22,058 bases of DNA from contig JAWLFI010000022.1 in NCBI GenBank assembly GCA_041685645.1, positions 1-22,058 on the forward strand, read 5' to 3'. The position numbers and the translations under genes are program-made. This stretch comes from JAWLFI01 sp041685645. GTDB lineage: Bacteria; Bacteroidota; Bacteroidia; Chitinophagales; Saprospiraceae. Under the pieces are notes generated by a model. That model did no database searches and was not told where the DNA came from. It saw only the letters and a program-made list of their open reading frames with translations. The stretch's first letter is position 1. The number at the start of each line of letters is the position of its first letter. Below, piece after piece: positions 16,181-22,058 of the stretch.

Positions 16181-16237
16181 AGCAATTTTTATATAGATTT
16201 TGCCTCGACACATCAAGTGAGATGAGCCAACGGACAA

Positions 16238-16245
16238 CAAAATTA
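16238..16245 (-). promoter_or_regulatory. Possible -7 box TAATTTTG for the M16 gene
   Basis: Read on the minus strand this fits TAnnTTTG and lies about 60 bp before the ATG at 16180. No -33 box is clear. It is separated from the dnaN box by some 40 bp, on the opposite strand. Confidence 0.35.
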
Positions 16246-16285
16246 GAAAGTTCCCTGAAAAGGTAGAACTTTAGCCCAATAGACT

Positions 16286-16293
16286 TATATTTG
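16286..16293 (+). promoter_or_regulatory. -7 box TATATTTG for dnaN
   Basis: It fits TAnnTTTG, is followed by TAAG, and ends 25 bp before the dnaN ATG, giving a short leader of about 18 bases. There is no convincing -33 TTG. The promoter is placed back-to-back with that of the M16 gene. Confidence 0.5.
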
Positions 16294-16318
16294 TAAGTGC
16301 AATAACAATACATAAAAT

Positions 16319-17431
16319 ATGAATTTTACCGTATCCTCCTCACTTCTCCTGGACCATTTGCAAAAAGCCGATGGCGCTATTGACTCCAATCCTACTATGG
16401 CAATTTTGGAGGATTTCAAGTTTGACGTCAAAGAGGGTCAATTGGAAGTTCGCGGAACGGACCTGACGACTTCTGTCACCACGAGACTGGAAGTCCAGCA
16501 CGAGGGCAGGGAGTTTAGTTGTATTGTCCCGGCCCAGATACTCGTTGATACCCTAAAAGCTACACCGGAGCAGCCGATTGAGTTTTTCTACGATGAGGAA
16601 CAACATCAGGTGACTATAACCAATTCCATGGGTAAGTATCACATGTCAGCGCGCTCTGTCAGCGAATACCCCAGCCTTCCCGTCGTGAATGAGACGCAAA
16701 GCCTTCGATTGGACTCGGATGTGTTGCTCGAGGGATTCAGCAAAACGGTTTTTGCCACCTCTAATGATCAGGCCCGACGCCCCATGATGGGTATCAATGT
16801 CATCATTGAGGATGGAAAAATGATTTTTGCAGCTACGGATGCCCACAAACTCGTTGAATTCGTTTATGAAAATGAAGAGATTCAAGGCGAAGGCCAATTC
16901 ATCCTACCTAAGAAAGGAGTCAATCTCCTGCGTTCCATTCTCAACAGTGGAGAAGAGGTAGATTTTCACTTCAATGTGCAACACGCTTTTTTTCATTTCG
17001 ATAATACGGAAGTCGCCTGTAAACTTATTGAAGCGGACTATCCCGATTATAAGAATATTATCCCCAATGATAATGCCATAGAGCTCAGCGTAAACAAAAA
17101 CGACTTTTTACAATCATTAAAGCGGATTTCCATTTTCGCCAACAAGTCCACTCATCAGGTGATGATAGAACTCAATGAGGACAGCCTGACGATTAGTGCT
17201 AAGGATATCGATTATTCCAATGATGCCAAGGAGCAGTTGGCTTGTTTTTACAAATACGAGCCCATGGAAATTGCTTTCAACGCAAGATTCTTATTAGAAA
17301 TGGTTTCCGTTCTGGACTCAGATGAAATCGTTTTTAAAATAAATAGCCCAAATCGAGCCGTTTTGATTTTGCCCTCAGAAAACAAAGAACAACAAGAGCT
17401 GACCATGCTGATTATGCCGGTTATGATATAA
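16319..17431 (+). CDS. dnaN: DNA polymerase III beta subunit (sliding clamp)
   Basis: A cytosolic clamp of 370 residues that forms a dimeric ring on DNA and holds polymerase III and repair proteins. MNFTVSSSLLLDHLQKADGA at the start, the three repeated clamp domains (about 1-120, 125-245, 250-370), SEYPSLP and EADYPDYKNIIP at the domain joints, and the C-terminal MLIMPVM are family hallmarks. The length is normal. The start ATG 16319 is certain because the protein aligns from its first residue. It stands alone, without dnaA or recF beside it, as is usual in this phylum. The M1 peptidase gene follows after 65 bp on the same strand. Confidence 0.97.
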   Translation: MNFTVSSSLLLDHLQKADGAIDSNPTMAILEDFKFDVKEGQLEVRGTDLTTSVTTRLEVQHEGREFSCIVPAQILVDTLKATPEQPIEFFYDEEQHQVTITNSMGKYHMSARSVSEYPSLPVVNETQSLRLDSDVLLEGFSKTVFATSNDQARRPMMGINVIIEDGKMIFAATDAHKLVEFVYENEEIQGEGQFILPKKGVNLLRSILNSGEEVDFHFNVQHAFFHFDNTEVACKLIEADYPDYKNIIPNDNAIELSVNKNDFLQSLKRISIFANKSTHQVMIELNEDSLTISAKDIDYSNDAKEQLACFYKYEPMEIAFNARFLLEMVSVLDSDEIVFKINSPNRAVLILPSENKEQQELTMLIMPVMI

Positions 17432-17496
17432 GTCCTGCATTCGAAGCACCGAGACTTTCGATTACAAAAGACCCGAAAACTGAACACCTAGAGACT

Positions 17497-20094
17497 ATGA
17501 AACACTTTGTCACCCTTTTGAGCAGTATCCTTCTACTGACTGCCTTCGGCGCCTGTAAGAGTACCCAATCCCAAACAGATGTAGCGAAAGAGAAAAATCT
17601 AGAAGTGCGTGAACTCGACACTTTAACCGTAACCAGCTCCAAAAAGGAGGAAGACCCCAACGAGGCTCACCCCAAAGAAATCTATCGAGCCAGCTCCCCC
17701 CGCATCATCGATATCACACATACAAAACTGGATCTGAGTTTTGACTTTCAGAAGGAACGAGTCCTGGGAGAAGCCTGGATAGATTTCACTCCCATTTTTG
17801 ACCCGGTCAGTGCTTTTGAGTTAGATGCTCAGTATTTTGATATTCACTCCATTTCGACCGGCCAGGGACGAGAGGTAGATTATTATTATCAGGATAGCCT
17901 GCGCATCATTATCGATTGGCCTGAAGTGTTGGAGCGAAACGATACCGCTCAAATCTACATAGATTACACCGCTGTACCGGGTCGCAAAGCAGAAGGTGGC
18001 AGCAGCGCAATATCCTCAAATAAGGGCTTGTTTTTTATCAATCCCCGGGGCACAGTTCCCAATAAGCCCACCCAAATCTGGACGCAGGGTGAAACTGAGC
18101 ACAACTCGAATTGGTTTCCCACACAGGATCAACCCAATGAACGCTGCAGTCAGGAAATTAACCTCACCGTCCCCATTGAATATGAAACGCTCTCCAATGG
18201 CATTCTCCTCAAGAGCGAGATCCTCAATGATAGCATGCGCCGTGACCACTGGGTGCAGGATTTGCCTCATGCCCCATACCTATTCATGTTGGCTATTGGT
18301 GAATTTGCCGTAGTTCGCGACCGATGGGAAGATATCAATTTAGCGTATTACGTAGAGCCGGAATACAAAGCCGACGCCCCGCAAATTTTTGACCACACCC
18401 CGGAAATGCTCACTTATTTTTCAGATCTGCTGCAATACAAATACCCCTGGCCAAAATACGATCAGGTCATCGTGAGAGATTTCGTTTCAGGCGCAATGGA
18501 AAATACAGGCGCCGTTGTGTTTGGAGACTTCGTTCAGAAACACCAATTGGATTTGCCGGGCAACGACAATGATTTTATCGTGGCACATGAAATGTTCCAC
18601 CACTGGTTTGGCGATCTGGTTACCTGTGAAAGCTGGTCCAACCTCACCATGAATGAAGGTTTTGCCAATTACTCCGAATATCTGTGGAAAGAGTACAAAG
18701 AAGGCAGAGATCAAGCCGACCACCACAGAAGTAATCAAATCTCAGGCTATTTAGCCGAGGCCCGCCAGAAAAAAAGACCCATCGTCGATTTTGAATACGT
18801 CCGCCCCGAAGATATGTTCGATGCCCACTCTTACAACAAAGGTGGCTTGGTAATGCATATGTTGCGCCATTATCTGGGAACGGAAAAGTTCTTCGCCGGG
18901 CTCAACCTGTATCTCAATCGCCACGAATACAGCGCGGTAGAGACACACCACCTCCGTTTGGCCATGGAGGAAATCAGTGGCGAGGACCTCAACTGGTTCT
19001 TCAATCAGTGGTTTTACGAAGCCGGTCATCCACAATTGAACATTAGCCAGGACTTCAGCGATGGCCAGCTGACGCTGGTTGTCGAACAGACACAAAATGC
19101 GGAGAAACAACCGGCAATCTTTACTCTCCCCACATCAGTAGATATATACGATGCGCAGGGAAGAAAGCTCAACCATGAAATCACCATCGACAAACGTCAA
19201 TCCACTTTCGCCTTTGAGATGGAAGAAGAGCCCGCGCTGGTGATTTTTGATCCCAAAGATATCCTACTGGCCGAAATCCAGCACAGCAAGAGTCCTGAAG
19301 AGTACGCGATGCAATATCAGTTGTCCTCCACCTATAGACACAGAGTCAAGGCCTTGAAAGAATTGAAGTCAGGACCCGGCGACATCAAAACGGAGATCGT
19401 CAACGAAGCGCTCAGCGACGCCCATTGGTCGATTCGCCGGGAAGGTTTGCTCGCTTTGTCAAAGCCCGTCACATCTGATCACCTCGCCACTGTCCGTACC
19501 TTGGCCACCCAGGATCCGGCGGTGCAGGTGCGCATTGCCGCACTCAATGTGCTTAAAAAATTGAGCCCCGAGCAGGAGGACTTGACCGAATTGTATCAAT
19601 CCCGCATCGACGCAAAAGAAGCAGGACAAGAAATGGGAGAAGCCCTGGAGCTTTGGTATGAAGAGGATTCTGTAGCATCTTTGGCCTACGCACAGCAACT
19701 AGAATCGGTAAAAAGCCAACTCCTGGCGCTCAGCATTGCGAAAGTGTATGCAAAATCGGGAGATCCGAAATTTATCGACTTTTACGATCGTCTGCTGCCC
19801 AGGCAAAGCGGCTTTAACTCCTTTCCATTTTTCAATGCCTATTCGAAAATGATCGCTCAACTGGAAGGAGATGCCCTCATGGATCGCATCCACGCTCTGG
19901 AAGACATCGGCGGGAATAGCAGCAGCGGGATGTTTACCAGATATGCGGCCACGAAGGCCATTTCAGACACCCAAAAGATTTTGACTCGGAATGAAGCACC
20001 ACAAGAGGTGTTGGAGGAAATTCAATCCATCCTTCAAAACATCATTGCCAACGAATCTTCCTCGCGCTTAAAAGCGATGTATTCTAATTTTTAA
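17497..20094 (+). CDS. M1 family metallo-aminopeptidase, lipoprotein
   Basis: An 865-residue zinc aminopeptidase that should remove N-terminal residues from peptides. The signal MKHFVTLLSSILLLTAFGAC ends in a lipobox with Cys20, so it is a lipoprotein of the cell envelope; a polar linker (21-65) follows. The N-terminal beta domain runs to about 270. GAMEN is at 332-336. The zinc site HEMFH (364-368) is followed after 18 residues by the third ligand Glu387 in NEGF, and the catalytic Tyr is Tyr446. Residues 620-860 form helical repeats of HEAT type (for example SDAHWSIRREGLLALSK). All key residues are intact. No promoter is seen in the 65 bp after dnaN, so read-through from dnaN is possible. 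A structured repeat begins 100 bp after the stop. Confidence 0.95.
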   Translation: MKHFVTLLSSILLLTAFGACKSTQSQTDVAKEKNLEVRELDTLTVTSSKKEEDPNEAHPKEIYRASSPRIIDITHTKLDLSFDFQKERVLGEAWIDFTPIFDPVSAFELDAQYFDIHSISTGQGREVDYYYQDSLRIIIDWPEVLERNDTAQIYIDYTAVPGRKAEGGSSAISSNKGLFFINPRGTVPNKPTQIWTQGETEHNSNWFPTQDQPNERCSQEINLTVPIEYETLSNGILLKSEILNDSMRRDHWVQDLPHAPYLFMLAIGEFAVVRDRWEDINLAYYVEPEYKADAPQIFDHTPEMLTYFSDLLQYKYPWPKYDQVIVRDFVSGAMENTGAVVFGDFVQKHQLDLPGNDNDFIVAHEMFHHWFGDLVTCESWSNLTMNEGFANYSEYLWKEYKEGRDQADHHRSNQISGYLAEARQKKRPIVDFEYVRPEDMFDAHSYNKGGLVMHMLRHYLGTEKFFAGLNLYLNRHEYSAVETHHLRLAMEEISGEDLNWFFNQWFYEAGHPQLNISQDFSDGQLTLVVEQTQNAEKQPAIFTLPTSVDIYDAQGRKLNHEITIDKRQSTFAFEMEEEPALVIFDPKDILLAEIQHSKSPEEYAMQYQLSSTYRHRVKALKELKSGPGDIKTEIVNEALSDAHWSIRREGLLALSKPVTSDHLATVRTLATQDPAVQVRIAALNVLKKLSPEQEDLTELYQSRIDAKEAGQEMGEALELWYEEDSVASLAYAQQLESVKSQLLALSIAKVYAKSGDPKFIDFYDRLLPRQSGFNSFPFFNAYSKMIAQLEGDALMDRIHALEDIGGNSSSGMFTRYAATKAISDTQKILTRNEAPQEVLEEIQSILQNIIANESSSRLKAMYSNF

Positions 20095-20194
20095 TCGCGC
20101 CGGCTGAGCACAGACTCCGTTCCCTGTATCACCAATTCTTTCTGTTGGTTTAATCCAACCGATTTCCATATTTCCTGATCTGTCCTTATCTTTT

Positions 20195-20354
20195 TTTTGG
20201 GCGCCTCCCATCCCCAGCGCCGGGGATGGGACCGGGCTGTGCGGGGGTTCCGTCCTCCAGATCGCTAAAAGCGATCCCTCGGACCCATCCGCCCGTGGGC
20301 GGCTGGCCCCTCCCATCCCTGGCGCTCTTGCGCTCCGCGCGCTCTTTCTATGCC
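20195..20354 (+). repeat. Structured GC-rich repeat, copy 2 (after the M1 gene)
   Basis: This is the inverse match of 9461-9623, read in the same sense as its upstream gene. It begins with a run of T and GGGCGCCTCCC. Stems are TCCCATCCCC/GGGGATGGGA (20206-20231), GATCGCT/AGCGATC (20260-20276 region) and CCGCC/GGCGG with one mismatch in the extended arms (20288-20306 region). The linker CGGGCTGTGCGGGGGTTCCG is identical to copy 1. The first stem has other bases than copy 1 yet is still paired. It ends with CTTTCTATGCC. Confidence 0.9.
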
Positions 20355-20458
20355 TCCATACAGAAAGCTTGCAACTTCCTGTATCAAGACGAGACTCGCG
20401 TCTACCCCTCAAAGAGTGAAGACTTTCAACCGCAAAAAAAACCCTCGAATAAAATGCC

Positions 20459-20552
20459 AGTGTCATTACCACTAAATAGGTATGGAAAAGTCGAAGTAGA
20501 TTTTTGTTCAGATCAAGACTTGGTCTGTAACGGGTTGAGTGGTAATGACACT
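20459..20552. repeat. Perfect 15-bp inverted repeat enclosing 64 bp
   Basis: AGTGTCATTACCACT at 20459-20473 is repeated as its exact reverse complement at 20538-20552. Between them is a further hairpin, CAGATCA-AGACT-TGGTCTG, with one G-T pair. It lies 127 bp before the start of the small gene at 20680. It could be a small mobile-element remnant or a protein-binding site. Nothing else is visible in 20355-20679. Confidence 0.8.
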
Positions 20553-20679
20553 AAAAAGTTCGGCTGTGTTTTTAGAACTGTCGGCAGATCAGGACTACAA
20601 CTACATTATTGATGCAAAATTCAACGATTTCCAAAAAAATTCGTTATATTATTCCTATTTATCAGGCAGGTGTATTATT

Positions 20680-21033
20680 ATGGCACAATCAAATTGGACA
20701 TATCACGGCGCTTCCGGACGCTCTTATCACGTCGGACTGTACCACGGAGATGATAGCGGCCATGTCATTATTTATTGCAATAACAATATATTGACCATAG
20801 ACTTTGAAGTAAATGAAGACAAGTCGTATTCCTTTTATTTGGAGCATGATTTATGTGAATTATCCCTCACCGAAACCGATAATGGCTATGAGTACGATTT
20901 CAATATAGCTGAAGCAGCGCCGCCCATTGAAACCAGCTCTTCAGAAATTGCTCCCCTGGATTATGTGTTTCTGGGTTTGGTTGGCTTGTTATTCTTCAGT
21001 ATCATCTTTAGCTTTGCAGCAGCGATTTCCTAG
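20680..21033 (+). CDS. Small protein with a C-terminal membrane anchor
   Basis: 117 residues read from ATG 20680 (MAQSNWTYHGASGRSYHVG), with AGGCAGG about 8 bp upstream. An open frame extends back to about 20539 but the added residues look non-coding. Residues 1-80 are beta-rich and acidic (HVIIYCNNNILTIDFEVNED, YSFYLEHDLCELSL), followed by a linker, and residues 95-115 (YVFLGLVGLLFFSIIFSF) form one membrane helix. I recognise it only as a conserved hypothetical protein of Bacteroidota; no function is known to me. It ends 34 bp before scpB. A cytosolic domain held at the membrane by the tail is the likely topology. Confidence 0.75.
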   Translation: MAQSNWTYHGASGRSYHVGLYHGDDSGHVIIYCNNNILTIDFEVNEDKSYSFYLEHDLCELSLTETDNGYEYDFNIAEAAPPIETSSSEIAPLDYVFLGLVGLLFFSIIFSFAAAIS

Positions 21034-21041
21034 TTGTTGCG

Positions 21042-21049
21042 TACCTTTA
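21042..21049 (+). promoter_or_regulatory. Possible -7 box TACCTTTA before scpB
   Basis: It differs from TAnnTTTG only in the last base and lies 18 bp before the scpB ATG, right after the stop of the small membrane protein. The closest TTTG upstream is 25 bp away, longer than usual. scpB could also be read from the upstream gene. Confidence 0.35.
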
Positions 21050-21067
21050 CCGTTTGAATCATCCACT

Positions 21068-21649
21068 ATGAGTACACCCATCATCCGATATGTAGAGGCT
21101 TTAATTTTTGCGGCACCGGAGCCGATTAGCCGCTCTGAACTCCAAAAAGCACTGACGCAGAGTATTTTCGATACGATCCCAATGGCGGATATCGATGATG
21201 CCGTGGATCATTTGCGCGAACAATACGAAGATGAGTCCTTTTCCTTTGGGCTGGTCGAAATGGGAGAAAAACTCCAGTTTCTCACCAAAGGTGCCTATCA
21301 TCGGGTGATCGAGGACTATTTGAAACAATCCAAGGGCAAGCGACTGTCCAAAGCCGCCCTGGAAACACTTTCTATCATCGCCTATAAACAACCCATTGTC
21401 AAATCAGAAATTGAACAAATTCGAGGCGTCAACTGCGACTATACGATACAAAAGTTATTGGAAAAAGAGTTGGTAGAAATTTCAGGACGAGACGATGGGC
21501 CCGGCCGGCCGCTCCTCTACATAACTTCTGAGAAATTTATGGATTACTTTGGCCTGAAAAACATTAAAGACCTGCCTCAAATCAAGGAGTTTGAGCAGCA
21601 AGAAGAGGAAATAGGAAAATTACAAGACATAGAAGAACAAATAAAATAA
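21068..21649 (+). CDS. scpB: Segregation and condensation protein B
   Basis: A cytosolic protein of 193 residues and a winged-helix subunit (kleisin-interacting) of the SMC-ScpA-ScpB condensin that compacts and segregates the chromosome. MSTPIIRYVEALIFAAPEPIS begins the first winged helix. The second carries LETLSIIAYKQPIVKSEIEQIRGV followed by LLEKELVEISGRDDGPGRPLLY, the best-conserved segment of ScpB. A charged tail (EFEQQEEEIGKLQDIEEQIK) closes it. The ATG at 21068 is chosen because the family begins here; an in-frame codon at 20927 would lie within the upstream gene. The next gene starts 6 bp after its stop, so the two are co-transcribed. No scpA or smc is in the window. Confidence 0.95.
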   Translation: MSTPIIRYVEALIFAAPEPISRSELQKALTQSIFDTIPMADIDDAVDHLREQYEDESFSFGLVEMGEKLQFLTKGAYHRVIEDYLKQSKGKRLSKAALETLSIIAYKQPIVKSEIEQIRGVNCDYTIQKLLEKELVEISGRDDGPGRPLLYITSEKFMDYFGLKNIKDLPQIKEFEQQEEEIGKLQDIEEQIK

Positions 21650-21655
21650 AAGACC

Positions 21656-22058
21656 ATGAAATCAGATACCAGCGAAACTTTGGTCAATCGGGTGAAGAAA
21701 AGCCCTCTAGTTACACTCAATCTGGAGACCTACCATCCGGATTTTCCCATCTCAGAATTAGACTTGAAGGACTTTTTATTCAAGGAGTTAATACTCAAGG
21801 AAAAGGAATTCCGCGCAAAAGTTCAGTCCATGGAATGGACGCCTTTTGAGGGGCATGCGCTCTGCGTACATTGTTCGACTGATGCCATTATACCGGTGTG
21901 GGCCTATATGCTCATCGCAGCGGAAGCCCCGGAGGGTGTTCGGAAGGTGTATTTTGGACCTCGGGAACAGTTTTTGCAGTCTTATTATCAGGAGCGGATT
22001 CAGGAAGAGGACTGGTCCAAATATAAAGACGGTTTGATCGTTATAAAGGGGTGTTCTG
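21656..22058 (+). CDS. DUF2480 family protein, 3' end cut by the window
   Basis: ATG 21656 opens a frame of 134 codons that is still open at the window edge. MKSDTSETLVNRVKKSPLVTL and later PVWAYMLIA and IVIKGCS are typical of DUF2480, a family found in Bacteroidota with no assigned function. Full-length members have about 165-170 residues, so some 35 are missing. It follows scpB by 6 bp and is probably in the same operon. Conserved Cys and His residues (LCVHCSTD and KGCS) suggest a metal site, but this is inference. Confidence 0.9.
   Translation, partial: MKSDTSETLVNRVKKSPLVTLNLETYHPDFPISELDLKDFLFKELILKEKEFRAKVQSMEWTPFEGHALCVHCSTDAIIPVWAYMLIAAEAPEGVRKVYFGPREQFLQSYYQERIQEEDWSKYKDGLIVIKGCS

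Overview
The window reads as a piece of a Bacteroidota chromosome, probably of the Saprospiria/Flavobacteriia type. The evidence is the set of core genes (mreBCD, mrdA, dnaN, scpB, a DUF2480 gene), a lipoprotein M1 aminopeptidase, and several promoters of the Bacteroidota form TAnnTTTG with little Shine-Dalgarno signal. Species-level placement is not possible from sequence reading alone.

Left part (1-7.4 kb) looks accessory. It starts inside an AT-rich gene with a TonB-C-like segment followed by a barrel-like tail. Next come a decayed left end of an IS21-type element, an 11-bp tandem repeat, and a hairpin-rich leader before a P-type cation ATPase. After that is an AT-rich two-gene unit: a 259-residue protein of unknown function overlapping a PIN-domain gene that is broken in the middle. 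A multi-span membrane protein and a DUF1428 protein follow. Three direct copies of a non-coding dispersed repeat lie at 1451, 4432 and 6643. They bracket the ATPase and the PIN/membrane block, and the third copy supplies the stop codon of the membrane protein gene.

Middle part (7.5-16.2 kb) is on the minus strand. It holds a GNAT-nitrilase fusion protein, then the cell-shape cluster mreB-mreC-mreD-mrdA ending in folA. MreB forms the cytoskeletal filament, MreC and MreD link it to the envelope, and PBP2 (mrdA) cross-links the side wall. folA sits where rodA is often found. Further along is an M16-family protein that lacks the HxxEH zinc motif.

Right part (16.3-22.1 kb) is on the plus strand. 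dnaN is divergent from the M16 gene and is followed by a lipoprotein M1 aminopeptidase, a small C-terminally anchored protein, scpB, and a DUF2480 gene that runs off the end.

The most interesting unexplained signal is a roughly 160-bp GC-rich, hairpin-dense repeat present twice (9461-9623 and 20195-20354). The two copies are inverted in the window, but both lie just after the 3' end of a gene and in the same sense as that gene. One stem differs in sequence yet remains paired in both copies, which suggests that a folded RNA or DNA shape is being maintained.
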